A stretch of 64,000 bases of DNA from contig NZ_KZ614149.1 of NCBI RefSeq assembly GCF_002886255.1, forward strand, positions 558,001 through 622,000, in the 5' to 3' direction. The translations under genes and the position numbers were made by a program. Positions 51,761 through 60,962 of this stretch are shown in pieces. The stretch comes from Alteribacillus bidgolensis (GTDB taxonomy: Bacteria; Bacillota; Bacilli; Bacillales; Marinococcaceae). How positions within the stretch are numbered: position 1 is the stretch's first letter; each line of letters opens with the position of its first letter. The notes under the pieces are model-generated. The model made no database searches, was not told the origin of the DNA, and saw only the letters and a program-made list of their open reading frames with translations.

Positions 51761-52729
51761 ATGAAAATATATCAAATAAACCTATCGAAACTTATTTTCG
51801 TTTCCTTATGCTTTTTCATTTTCAGCTATGCCTATCCCAATACAACAGCAGAAGCCTTCACAGATCAAGTCATTCAAAAGGGTGCTACTGGTGATGATGT
51901 AGTAGAACTGCAAGCAAGGCTTCAGTATAACGGTTTTTACAACGACAATATTGATGGGGTATTTGGCTGGGGTACCTTTTGGTCTGTTAAAAATTTCCAA
52001 GAGGAATTTGGTTTAGAAACAGACGGCCTTGTTGGGGAAAAAATGAAAAGCATGCTTGAAAAATCTACCGAATACGATGAAGCATTTGTAAAAGACGCTT
52101 TAGAAAATGGCAGGAAATTTACCCATTATGGGGGTACACCAAAAGAAATTCAAAAAGGTGAGAAAGGAAGCAGAGATAAAAAAGGAAAACAACAGCCTCA
52201 AAAAGAGCAGCAGCCCCAGCAAGAACAACAGCAGGGCGGCGGCCAGCAGCGTAATGGACAGCGCAGACAAGATGGAGCAGAAACAGAGCAGCCGCAAACA
52301 GATCAAGAGCAAGTTGATGAAGATCAATCAAATGAACCTAATATTCAAAAAGCAATGAATGTACCGGAAGGTTATTCAGAAAATGATATTCAAATTATGT
52401 CAAATGCTGTTTATGGTGAAGCACGAGGAGAGCCATACGTTGGCCAGGTAGCTGTAGCTGCAGTTATTATAAATCGAATAAACAGTCCAACGTTTCCAAA
52501 TACGGCGAGCGGTGTCATATTCGAACCGAGGGCATTTACTGCAGTTGCTGATGGGCAAATTTACATGGAACCTAATGAAGAAGCTCGAAAAGCTGTTCTT
52601 GATGCTTTAAATGGCCAGGATCCCTCTGAAGGATCACTATATTACTATAATCCAGTGACAGCTACATCAGGCTGGGTAGCGCAAAGGCCACAAGTGAAAA
52701 CGATTGGGAAACACGTATTTGCTAAATAA
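51761..52729 (+). CDS. sleB: Spore cortex-lytic enzyme SleB
   Basis: SleB is a lytic transglycosylase that breaks spore cortex during germination. The 322-residue protein has a signal peptide (about 1-32) and a peptidoglycan-binding domain (about 38-95, 'ELQARLQYNGFYNDNIDGVF'). A long Gln/Lys-rich low-complexity linker (about 125-190) follows, then the catalytic Hydrolase_2 domain with 'IMSNAVYGEARGEPYVGQVA'. The linker is longer and more Q-rich than usual. AAAGGAGGG precedes the ATG. ypeB, required for SleB stability, follows. Confidence 0.96.
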   Translation: MKIYQINLSKLIFVSLCFFIFSYAYPNTTAEAFTDQVIQKGATGDDVVELQARLQYNGFYNDNIDGVFGWGTFWSVKNFQEEFGLETDGLVGEKMKSMLEKSTEYDEAFVKDALENGRKFTHYGGTPKEIQKGEKGSRDKKGKQQPQKEQQPQQEQQQGGGQQRNGQRRQDGAETEQPQTDQEQVDEDQSNEPNIQKAMNVPEGYSENDIQIMSNAVYGEARGEPYVGQVAVAAVIINRINSPTFPNTASGVIFEPRAFTAVADGQIYMEPNEEARKAVLDALNGQDPSEGSLYYYNPVTATSGWVAQRPQVKTIGKHVFAK

Positions 52730-52746
52730 CGGAGGTGAATATTAAT

Positions 52747-54105
52747 ATGGTTCGTAATGTCTTAATAGCTTTACTTGTCATTGCCTTGATTGGAACAGGC
52801 TGGTGGGGAGCTAATCAAGCAAATCAAAAAGAAGCTCTGCTTGTGAATAACGAAAACAATTATCAGCGTGCTTTTCATGATTTATCTTTTCATCTTGACC
52901 AAATAGAAGATGAAGTAGGTTCTACACTAGCCATGAATTCGAGAAAACAGTTATCGAGCTCGCTTGCACAAGTCTGGCGCCTTACATCGTTGGCGCAAAG
53001 TGAGTTGGGGCAGCTGCCGCTTGGAATGATGGCTCTTAATGAAACAGAAGATTTATTGCATAAAATTGGGAATTTCAGCTATGAAACGACCATTCGTGAT
53101 TTAGGCAAAGAACCTCTGTCTGAGAAAGAATACAAACAGTTGAGCAATTTCTATAAAGAGGCTGGAGAAATTAAACATGATTTAAGAAAGCTTCAAGCAT
53201 CAACGTTAAAAGAAAACGCTAAATGGACAGAGGCAGAAGAAGCAATGGCCAATAACGATGAGCCAATGGACAATTCGATTGTGAATGGGTTTCATATGAT
53301 TGATGACAAAGTCAAAGGCTTTTCAGAAGCAGAATTTGGCCCTGAAATGGAAGAAGGATTTGCTCCAGATTTAGATAAGAAAATTGCTGAAAATGTTAAA
53401 GGGAAAGAAATAAGTAAAAAAGAAGCAGCCAAAAAAGCGAAAAAATTTGTAGGCCTTCCCGATTCGATGAATGTTAATATTGAGGAATTAAATAAACAAG
53501 GCCTTGAATTCGAAGGGTATACGTTAACAATAGAGGAGCCTGAGGGAGAAGACGAAATTTACATGGACATGACAAAAAAAGGCGGACACCCTCTTTGGTT
53601 TTTGCAATCTAGACCAGTAGATGAACCAGAAATCAGTTTAAATAAAGCATCAAAAAAAGGTTTAGAGTTTCTAGAGAAAAATGGATTCGAAAACATGGAA
53701 ATGGTGGATGGTAAGCAGTATGACACGGTAGGCGTATTTCAATTTGTATCCATGGAAAACGAAGTGAAAGTGTATCCGGATACTGTTTATTTAGAAGTAG
53801 CGCTTGATGATGGAGAAATTATTGGTTACAAAGGAGCAGAATATATAACTAATCACAAAGAACGAAAAGACCTTGATCCTTCTCTTAGTATAGAAGAGGC
53901 AAGAGATGAAATTAATCCAAAAGTAGAGGTTAGAGAAGAGGGTCTAGCTTTAATTGAAAATGAAGATGAAGAAGAAATTTTGTGTTATGAATTTTACGGT
54001 ACTATTGATAAAGATACCTACAGAATTTATATCAATGCGGACAACGGAGACGAAGAAAGCGTGAAAAAGTTGGAACAAGCTGAACCTGTGTATGACACTA
54101 TGTAA
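52747..54105 (+). CDS. ypeB: Germination protein YpeB
   Basis: YpeB is needed for the localisation and stability of SleB in the spore. The product of about 452 residues has one N-terminal membrane helix ('VLIALLVIALIGTGWWGA'), a helical N-terminal domain and repeated PepSY-like domains from about residue 220 onwards (for example 'ISKKEAAKKAKKFVGLPD'). ATG 52747 lies 11 bases after GGAGGTGA; the GTG at 52735 overlaps that site and is less likely. It forms the usual sleB-ypeB pair. Confidence 0.95.
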   Translation: MVRNVLIALLVIALIGTGWWGANQANQKEALLVNNENNYQRAFHDLSFHLDQIEDEVGSTLAMNSRKQLSSSLAQVWRLTSLAQSELGQLPLGMMALNETEDLLHKIGNFSYETTIRDLGKEPLSEKEYKQLSNFYKEAGEIKHDLRKLQASTLKENAKWTEAEEAMANNDEPMDNSIVNGFHMIDDKVKGFSEAEFGPEMEEGFAPDLDKKIAENVKGKEISKKEAAKKAKKFVGLPDSMNVNIEELNKQGLEFEGYTLTIEEPEGEDEIYMDMTKKGGHPLWFLQSRPVDEPEISLNKASKKGLEFLEKNGFENMEMVDGKQYDTVGVFQFVSMENEVKVYPDTVYLEVALDDGEIIGYKGAEYITNHKERKDLDPSLSIEEARDEINPKVEVREEGLALIENEDEEEILCYEFYGTIDKDTYRIYINADNGDEESVKKLEQAEPVYDTM

Positions 54106-54130
54106 ATCGAAGAATCATTACAATTTAAAA

Positions 54131-54177
54131 AAGTGAGAAAAAGAAGAGGCTCCTTGCTTCTTCTTTTTCTCACTTAA
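54131..54177 (+). terminator. Terminator after ypeB
   Basis: A perfect 16-17-bp A-rich/T-rich stem (54131-54147 with 54159-54175). The T-rich arm itself acts as the T run. Confidence 0.7.
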
Positions 54178-54435
54178 AAGAATTATTACTGTAAAGTCAA
54201 GTCAAGGGGCAAACGGCTAAAAATCTGACGCAGTACAGCGTAAATGATTGATGAATAAGAATGATTTATCAATCGATGAATCCAATTATACTTTAATGAA
54301 AAAGAATGCTTAAAGTCGGAATCGTTAGATTTGTTCATTGCTTTATGGTATGATACTCTGTGAATATATAAGTTTTAGGGAATCCAATCGCCCTTAATCA
54401 TCGCAGTAATACATATCGTCTCGATGGGGTGCACT
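54178..54435 (+). promoter_or_regulatory. Leader region of cmk with possible extended -10 promoter
   Basis: Within the gap between ypeB and cmk the only likely signal is TGGTATGAT (54346-54354), an extended -10 box; the -35 region is poor. The rest is AT-rich and holds no frame or RNA that I can name. Confidence 0.35.
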
Positions 54436-55113
54436 ATGAAAAAAATCAACATTGCTATTGATGGACCTGCGGGTGCAGGGAAAAGTACGGTTTCAAGAAA
54501 AGTAGCCTCTGAATTGGGGTATATTTATATAGATACAGGGGCGATGTATCGTGCTTTAGCGTGGAAAGCTATTCACTCGAACGTAGATATTCAGGATGGA
54601 CAAGTTCTATCTTCGATGTTAGAATCAACAAATTTGCAATTAACTTATGCAATCGATGGAAACAGGATTTTTGTTGATGATAATGAAGTCACTGACGATA
54701 TACGCTCAAGTGAAGTCACAGCTTCCGTTTCTGCTGTGTCTGCACATGCAGGAGTAAGGGAAAAAATGGTAAAAAAACAACAAGATTTAGCCAGCAGCAA
54801 AGGTGCAGTTTTAGATGGAAGGGACATAGGAACAACCGTTCTTCCACAAGCCGAACTGAAAGTATTCCTGACAGCTTCTGTTGAAGAAAGAGCAAAACGC
54901 AGACATTTTGAAAATGTAGAAAAAGGGAGAAGCTCAGATTTACAAATGATTATGAATGATATTCAGTTAAGAGATGACAAAGATTCTACAAGAAAAATAT
55001 CTCCTTTAATAAAAGCCGAAGATGCTGTGGAGATTGATACAACAAGTTTATCAGCAGATGAAGTGGCAGAGAGTATATGTTCATTAGCTTTAGAAAGGAT
55101 TCAAAAGCAATGA
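54436..55113 (+). CDS. cmk: Cytidylate kinase
   Basis: This enzyme phosphorylates CMP and dCMP. The 225-residue protein begins 'MKKINIAIDGPAGAGKSTVS', with Walker A, followed by 'YIDTGAMYRALAWKA', 'LDGRDIGTTVLP' and 'RAKRRHFENVEKG'. ATG 54436 is used rather than 54424, since GGGGTG lies upstream and family members start here. It shares ATGA with plsC. Confidence 0.96.
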   Translation: MKKINIAIDGPAGAGKSTVSRKVASELGYIYIDTGAMYRALAWKAIHSNVDIQDGQVLSSMLESTNLQLTYAIDGNRIFVDDNEVTDDIRSSEVTASVSAVSAHAGVREKMVKKQQDLASSKGAVLDGRDIGTTVLPQAELKVFLTASVEERAKRRHFENVEKGRSSDLQMIMNDIQLRDDKDSTRKISPLIKAEDAVEIDTTSLSADEVAESICSLALERIQKQ

Positions 55114-55706
55114 GCGTATATGCAATAGGCAAAACGATATGCAAAATGTATTTGTCATTGGTTATTCGTGCAGAAGCAATTGGTCAAGAAAATATTCCAA
55201 AAGAAGGACCGGTGCTGCTTTGTTCTAATCACATTAGCAATTATGATCCTCCATTAGTAGGTTCTTTTATGAAAAGAAAGATTCACTTTATGGCAAAAGA
55301 AGAGCTTTTTAGTCAAAAGATTCTAGGATCTCTATTACCTTCTCTCGGAGCTTTTCCTGTAAAGAGAGGCGCAGGCGACCGTCAAGCTTTACGAAAAGGT
55401 TTGAGTTTATTAGAAGAAGGGAAGGTTTTATGTCTTTTTCCGGAGGGTACAAGGAGTAAAACCGGTGAAGTTGGAAAAGGGCTGTCTGGATCAGGTTTTT
55501 TCGCTCTTAGATCCGAAGCGGCTGTTGTCCCGGTTGCCGTTTTTGGAAAGTATAAACCTTTTCAAAAAGTGACTGTTGTTTACGGGAAACCGTTGAATTT
55601 TCAACAATTAAGAAATCAAAAAACAAGCGCTGCTGACGCTACTGAAGAAATTATGGATAGTATCCGTAAGTTAATGGCTCAACACCAAGCTGAAAAAAAT
55701 AAATAG
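55110..55706 (+). CDS. plsC: 1-acyl-sn-glycerol-3-phosphate acyltransferase
   Basis: PlsC adds the second acyl chain in phosphatidic acid synthesis. The product of about 198 residues shows the catalytic NHISNYD (HxxxxD) and 'FPEGTRSKTGEVG'. 'GAFPVKRGAGDRQALRKG' is also typical. The start overlaps the cmk stop. An N-terminal hydrophobic segment anchors it to the membrane. The cmk-plsC-ypfD order is that of other Bacillus. Confidence 0.93.
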   Translation: MSVYAIGKTICKMYLSLVIRAEAIGQENIPKEGPVLLCSNHISNYDPPLVGSFMKRKIHFMAKEELFSQKILGSLLPSLGAFPVKRGAGDRQALRKGLSLLEEGKVLCLFPEGTRSKTGEVGKGLSGSGFFALRSEAAVVPVAVFGKYKPFQKVTVVYGKPLNFQQLRNQKTSAADATEEIMDSIRKLMAQHQAEKNK

Positions 55707-55826
55707 AGCAGAAAAAGCTGGAGTCATTTCGTTTAATGTGTTTGGTGAAATAAATTCTTTAGCATAAGGAATTTATTATATTTTAGTTTTATGTTCCCTA
55801 AAGGAAAGTGAAGGAGGCAAATGTCA

Positions 55827-56982
55827 ATGGTTGATGAAATGAATAATGAATTGGTCGGTATGCAGGATTTAAGTGTAGGAGATCTTGTTACCGGAAAGAT
55901 TACTAAAGTTGAAGACAAGCAGGCCTACGCGGACGCTGGATATAAAGTGGACGCAGTGATACCGATCAGCGAACTTTCAAGCCTTCATGTAGAAAAGGTT
56001 AATGATGTACTCCAAGAAGGCGACGAGCTTGAGTTAAAAGTCATTAAACTTGAGGACGATGAACTTGTATTGTCACGCCGCGCTGCTTTGGCGGATAAAG
56101 CATGGGGGGGAACTCCAAGAGAAATTTGAAGCTGGTGAAATAATAGAAGCTGAGGTGGCAGAAGTGGTAAAAGGCGGACTCGTTGTTGATCTTGGTGTCC
56201 GCGGATTTATCCCTGCATCTTTAGTTGAACGTCATTTTGTGGAAGATTTTAGCGAATATAAAGGAAAAACATTACGATTAAAGGTAGCTGAAATCGATCC
56301 AGAAGAAAATAAACTTATTCTTTCTCAACGTGCCGTTCTTGACGAAGAAGCAGACAAGCAGAAAAAAGAATTACTTGAAAACCTTCAAGTTGGAGATGTG
56401 GTTAAAGGTACAGTACAGCGGTTGACTGATTTTGGTGCATTTGTAGACATAGGAGGCGTAGACGGCCTTGTCCATATATCACAAATGGCACATCACCGTG
56501 TAGAATCTCCTGGAGAAATTGTAAAAGAAGGCGATGAAATAGATGTGAAGATTCTCGCTGTTGATTCTGAAAGTGAAAGGGTTTCTCTTTCTATTAAAGA
56601 AACGTTGCCGGGACCTTGGACCACAATTGAAGGACAATTCGAACCAGGAGATATTATTGAGGGTCAAGTGAAGCGTCTCGTTTCTTTTGGAGCGTTTGTA
56701 GAAGTAGCACCTGGAGTAGAGGGATTAGTTCATATCTCTCAAATCGCTAATCGTCATATTGGCACTCCAGGAGAAGTTCTTGAAGAAGGACAAACAGTGA
56801 AGGCAAAAATTCTCGATATCAGCCCATCAGAACAACGTATCTCATTGAGCATTCGTGAACTAGAAAAAGAAGATACTCCTGATAAAAAAGTTCAGGAAGA
56901 GTATGAAGCCCCTGAAGAAGACCATTCTGGTTTTTCATTAGGTGATATGATTGGTGATCAATTAAAAAAGTATAAAAAATAA
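55827..56982 (+). pseudogene. ypfD: Ribosomal protein S1 homologue YpfD, frameshifted
   Basis: Four S1 RNA-binding domains of the YpfD type are all recognisable, but in two frames. The first part (to 56129) ends 'ALADKAWGGTPREI' and stops. The other frame continues from 'GELQEKFEAGEIIEAEVAEV' to the normal C-terminus at 56982. The change lies in a run of seven G at 56104-56110; six G would restore 'DKAWGELQEKFE', which matches the family. The true protein would be about 384 residues. AAGGAGG lies nine bases before ATG 55827; ATG 55821 is in frame too. The gene is dispensable in B. subtilis, so either a real mutation or a sequence error is possible. Confidence 0.85.
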
Positions 56983-56998
56983 GGAGTTTGGTTTTCAG

Positions 56999-58063
56999 GT
57001 GTCTCGTGCTGAACGAAAGAAGGATCATATTAATTACGCTTTAAGCGCAGAAACAGAAAAAAAGAACAGCTTTGATGATGTCCGTTTCGTTCATAACAGC
57101 TTGCCGGGGACTTCTGTTTCTCAAATAGACCAATCCGTATCAATCGGCGAACTTTATTTAAGTTCGCCGATTATTATTAATGCAATGACAGGAGGCGGCG
57201 GCAAGGAAACAGAAAGAATGAACGAGTGTCTTGCAGCGGCAGCTAGAGATACTGGAGCTGCTATGGCAGTTGGTTCTCAAATGGCAGCTTTCAAAGATCC
57301 AGCAGAAGAAAGAACGTATAATATTGTTAGGAAAGTAAATAAAGATGGTGTGATATTTGCTAACTTAGGAAGCGAATTAACGTTAGAGCAAGCAAAGCAG
57401 GCTGTAGACATGATAGATGCAAATGCATTACAAATACATTTAAATGTTATACAAGAATTAGTAATGCCTGAAGGAGACAGAGATTTTAAAGGTGCTCTTG
57501 AAACTATTTCTGAAATCGCTGCATCTTTACATGTACCTGTCATTATAAAAGAAGTTGGATTTGGATTGTCCTATGAGACTGTAGCACAATTAAAACAAAC
57601 GGATGTCCAAGTTGTTGATACGGGAGGAAATGGCGGCACAAATTTTGCAGCGATTGAGAATAAAAGAAGAGATGAGCCATTTGATTTTTTTAATAAGTGG
57701 GGTTTGGCTGCGGTCCCATCTATTGTAGAGTCCGTACATGCAGCTTCGCGTTCTATTTCAGTAATAGGATCAGGCGGAGTAAGAAACGGATACGATATTG
57801 CAAAAGCCATTGCTTTAGGAGCTGATGCAGCGGGTATAGCGGGGAAAGTTTTAGCAGCTGCAGACCAGGGCGGAAAAGAAGGTGCCAAACGTTTTATTAC
57901 TAAGTGCCAGGAAGAATTAAAAATGGTAATGACTGCTGTCGGTGCTGAGCGAATAATGGATCTCAAATATGCACCTCTTGTACTTACAGGGGAGTCGAAA
58001 CACTGGTTAGAAGAAAGAGGATTTCCCCCATCAAACTACAGCAGAAAAAGGCTCGGGAATTGA
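56999..58063 (+). CDS. fni: Type 2 isopentenyl-diphosphate delta-isomerase
   Basis: This FMN- and NADPH-dependent enzyme interconverts isopentenyl and dimethylallyl diphosphate. The 354-residue protein has 'SRAERKKDHINYAL', 'INAMTGGGGKETERMN', 'ALQIHLNVIQELVMPEGDRD' and the FMN phosphate site 'GSGGVRNGYDIAKAIALGAD'. The start is GTG, and the AAGGAG is about 12 bases upstream. Its position after ypfD is as in B. subtilis (ypgA). A terminator overlaps its stop. Confidence 0.95.
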   Translation: MSRAERKKDHINYALSAETEKKNSFDDVRFVHNSLPGTSVSQIDQSVSIGELYLSSPIIINAMTGGGGKETERMNECLAAAARDTGAAMAVGSQMAAFKDPAEERTYNIVRKVNKDGVIFANLGSELTLEQAKQAVDMIDANALQIHLNVIQELVMPEGDRDFKGALETISEIAASLHVPVIIKEVGFGLSYETVAQLKQTDVQVVDTGGNGGTNFAAIENKRRDEPFDFFNKWGLAAVPSIVESVHAASRSISVIGSGGVRNGYDIAKAIALGADAAGIAGKVLAAADQGGKEGAKRFITKCQEELKMVMTAVGAERIMDLKYAPLVLTGESKHWLEERGFPPSNYSRKRLGN

Positions 58064-58097
58064 AAACTGGTTTGTCTGTTTGATAAACCAGTTTTTG
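58063..58097 (+). terminator. Terminator after fni
   Basis: AAAACTGGTTT (58063-58073) pairs with AAACCAGTTTT (58085-58095). The stem begins in the stop codon. Confidence 0.85.
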
Positions 58098-58154
58098 GTG
58101 TGTTATTGAATAGATAAAGAAATATTGTCCATACTGTAGAAAAAAAGGAAAAAA

Positions 58155-58757
58155 ATGGAGAATATTTTATTACTAATCATTAGTTGGTATTTATGGATCA
58201 TTCAGACCTTTTTAGTAGGAAAACAAAATAGATATCGTTTTGTTTTGTCCCTGTTCTTGCTAGCAATAATCAGTTTTTACCCTTTGGACTGGTCTTTCAT
58301 GCAGGTGACAATCAAGCCTGTATTTATTTTGTTTTTTGCAGGAGGTTTTCTTTGTTTATGTGATCAAACCTCCTTAAATAAATGGAAAATATTTTTTATG
58401 TCTATTAGTTTTGCATATTTGTTTGCAGCTTTACGGTTAACCGAATGGTATGAACCAGTCATTTTCTTATTTGGTCATTTATTGACGTATATTATTTGTT
58501 TTACCTTTATATTTTTTCTCTTTTTTCATTCATTTAAGGAACGCTTAGCTTGTGCGATAATAGCTTCTTGCAGCGGAGAAATAATTTACCAATTGCATAT
58601 ACTTCCGTTTACTTCGGTACTTAATGTAGGTGAAGTGTTCTTTTTAAATTACCTTATTACCCTAATTGCAGCATTATACAGTTTAGAATTATTTCACAAA
58701 TTAATAACTATGATTAATAATGTAGCATCTCCACCTCGTTCTAACTTGCCTGGGTAG
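58155..58757 (+). CDS. yphA: YphA-like membrane protein
   Basis: This 200-residue protein has about six hydrophobic helices and few charged residues. Its place between fni and der and its length match B. subtilis YphA, of unknown function. AAAAAAGG precedes the ATG. No catalytic motif was seen. Confidence 0.75.
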   Translation: MENILLLIISWYLWIIQTFLVGKQNRYRFVLSLFLLAIISFYPLDWSFMQVTIKPVFILFFAGGFLCLCDQTSLNKWKIFFMSISFAYLFAALRLTEWYEPVIFLFGHLLTYIICFTFIFFLFFHSFKERLACAIIASCSGEIIYQLHILPFTSVLNVGEVFFLNYLITLIAALYSLELFHKLITMINNVASPPRSNLPG

Positions 58758-58807
58758 AGAAAAATCTGCTAAAATAAACAAGTTGAGGTACTAATACTTT
58801 AAGAAAA

Positions 58808-58835
58808 AGAACTCGGCGTGAAGCCGAGTTCTTTC
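58808..58835 (+). terminator. Terminator between yphA and der
   Basis: GAACTCGGC (58809-58817) pairs with GCCGAGTTC (58823-58831), followed by TTTC. The stem core is shared with the interspersed elements, but their upstream half is absent. Confidence 0.75.
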
Positions 58836-58940
58836 TAAATAAAGTAAAAAGCGGTTCATAGGAGTGACTTACGTATGCAAGTCACTGGATTTATTGATTA
58901 AATTAGCTAAGTGGTTAAGGGAGAAAGGAAAGAAAAAATT

Positions 58941-60254
58941 ATGCCAAAACCAGTAGCAGCCATCGTTGGAAGACCTAATGTTGGAAAGTCTACTATTTTT
59001 AACAGGATTGTAGGAGAGAGACAGGCAATTGTAGAAGATATACCCGGCGTTACTCGAGATCGTATTTACAGTAAAGCTGAGTGGTTAAACCGTGAGTTTC
59101 ACGTAATCGATACCGGCGGAATAGAGATAGGAAATGAACCTCTTTTAGAGCAAATGAGAGAGCAAGCTCAAATTGCCATTGATGAAGCCGATGTAATTAT
59201 TTTTTTAGTAAATGGAAGGGATGGAGTGACTGGGGCAGATGAAGAAGTGGCTTCCATTTTGCATCGTTCCAAAAAACCTGTCGTTTTAGGGGTTAATAAG
59301 ATTGACAACTTTGAAATGAAGGATAAAGTATATGAGTTTTATGCGCTTGGTACTGGTGAAGTTTTTGGGATTTCCGGGGCTCACGGCCTTGGCCTAGGTG
59401 ATTTGCTCGATGAAGTCGTTCGCCATTTTCCAGCTGACCAAGAGGAAGAATATGAAGAAGATACAATTAGAATGGCAGTTATCGGCCGGCCTAATGTAGG
59501 GAAGTCTTCTCTTGTTAATGCCGTTCTCGGGGAAGAAAGAGTAATTGTAAGTGATATTCCTGGAACTACCCGGGATGCAGTGGACACGGTTTTTGAAAAA
59601 GATGATCAGGAATATGTGCTAATAGATACAGCTGGAATGCGAAAACGAGGTAAAGTATATGAAGCGACTGAAAAGTATAGTGTTCTTCGTGCTCTAAGAG
59701 CGATGGAGCGTTCTGATGTTGTATTAATGGTAATAAACGGGGAAGAAGGTATAAGAGAACAAGATAAGAAAATTGCAGGATATGCCCATGAAGCAGGAAG
59801 GGCTATGTTAATCGTAGTTAATAAATGGGATGTCATAGAGAAAGATGATAAAACCATGTCACGGTATACAGAAAAAATACGTGATGAATTTCAATTTTTA
59901 TCTTACGCTCCAGCCCTTTATTTGTCGGCCAAAACAAAACATAGATTGCAGCATTTACTGCCTGCTGTAAAACAAGCTGCAGATAACCATAATCTTCGCG
60001 TCCCTACAAATGTGTTAAATGACGTCATTATGGATGCAGTAATAATAAATCCTACTCCTACTGAGAACAATCGCAGACTGAGAATAAATTACGCAACTCA
60101 AGTGGCAGTGGCTCCGCCTACCTTTGTGTTGTTTGTAAATGACCCTGAACTCTTGCATTTTTCATATAAACGATATATAGAAAATAAACTGCGCGAAGCA
60201 TTTCATTTTGAGGGAACACCACTTAAAATTATTGCGCGAAAAAAGAACGAGTAA
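58941..60254 (+). CDS. der: Ribosome biogenesis GTPase Der (EngA)
   Basis: Der is an essential tandem GTPase for 50S subunit assembly. The product of about 437 residues has two G domains. The first shows GRPNVGKSTIFNRI, 'DTGG' and NKID. The second shows GRPNVGKSSLVNAV, 'DTAGMRKRGKV' and NKWD. A C-terminal KH-like domain follows ('PTENNRRLRINYATQVAVAP'). ATG 58941 is used because GAAAGGAAAG precedes it. Confidence 0.97.
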   Translation: MPKPVAAIVGRPNVGKSTIFNRIVGERQAIVEDIPGVTRDRIYSKAEWLNREFHVIDTGGIEIGNEPLLEQMREQAQIAIDEADVIIFLVNGRDGVTGADEEVASILHRSKKPVVLGVNKIDNFEMKDKVYEFYALGTGEVFGISGAHGLGLGDLLDEVVRHFPADQEEEYEEDTIRMAVIGRPNVGKSSLVNAVLGEERVIVSDIPGTTRDAVDTVFEKDDQEYVLIDTAGMRKRGKVYEATEKYSVLRALRAMERSDVVLMVINGEEGIREQDKKIAGYAHEAGRAMLIVVNKWDVIEKDDKTMSRYTEKIRDEFQFLSYAPALYLSAKTKHRLQHLLPAVKQAADNHNLRVPTNVLNDVIMDAVIINPTPTENNRRLRINYATQVAVAPPTFVLFVNDPELLHFSYKRYIENKLREAFHFEGTPLKIIARKKNE

Positions 60255-60299
60255 GCTTTTAGTAAAAATTATATCAATTAATCGGGGGAAACGGGAGAA

Positions 60300-60947
60300 A
60301 TGGAATTATTAGTGTCTATAATCGCTGCTTATTTATTAGGGTCGATTAGTTTTAGCTATGTGATTGCTCAAAAAATGATGAAAATTGACATTCGACAGCA
60401 CGGCAGCGGGAATGCAGGAGCTACCAATATTTTAAGAGTGTTAGGCAAAGGACCAGCTATTTTAGTGTTGAGTCTTGATATATTCAAGGGGATCGCGGCA
60501 GTGTGGTTTGCAAAATGGCTGGAAATGTCGGGTATATTTCCGGTATTTACTTCTCTCGGGGAAATGGATGGCCTTGCTCCCGCTTTAGCAGGTTTAGCTG
60601 CAATTCTTGGGCACAATTGGCCGGTATATTATGGGTTTAAAGGTGGAAAAGGTGTAGCAACAGCAGTTGGAGTAGTAGGCAGTCTTGTATTTTTCCCGGC
60701 GGTTTATGTCGGCATTGTTTCTATTTTAGCCATCGTGGTTACGAGATACGTTTCGTTAGGTTCATTGATTTTTGCCGCTGCGACTCCTATATTAATCTGG
60801 TTTACAAAAGAGCATTATGGACATCCCGATCCATACTTTTACTTAACTGCACTATTAGGACTAATGTCGGTTTGGAAACATAGAACAAATGTTGAGAGGT
60901 TAATAAAAGGTACCGAAAACAAAATCGGGGAAAAGAAATTATCATAA
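60300..60947 (+). CDS. plsY: Glycerol-3-phosphate acyltransferase PlsY
   Basis: PlsY uses acyl phosphate to acylate glycerol 3-phosphate, the first step of phospholipid synthesis. The 215-residue membrane protein has five helices and the three active loops 'QHGSGNAGATNILRVLGK', 'GHNWPVYYGFKGGKGVAT' and 'SVWKHRTNVERLIKGTENKI'. It stands next to gpsA, which makes its substrate; in B. subtilis plsY lies elsewhere. Confidence 0.95.
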   Translation: MELLVSIIAAYLLGSISFSYVIAQKMMKIDIRQHGSGNAGATNILRVLGKGPAILVLSLDIFKGIAAVWFAKWLEMSGIFPVFTSLGEMDGLAPALAGLAAILGHNWPVYYGFKGGKGVATAVGVVGSLVFFPAVYVGIVSILAIVVTRYVSLGSLIFAAATPILIWFTKEHYGHPDPYFYLTALLGLMSVWKHRTNVERLIKGTENKIGEKKLS

Positions 60948-60962
60948 ACGAGGGGGAAAAGA

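Noticed and set aside
58808..58835. A sixth copy of the interspersed element before der.
   Set aside because: Only the ACTCGGC/GCCGAGT stem is shared; the conserved upstream CAAAGYATAAGTAAAAC part is absent, so it is treated as an ordinary terminator.
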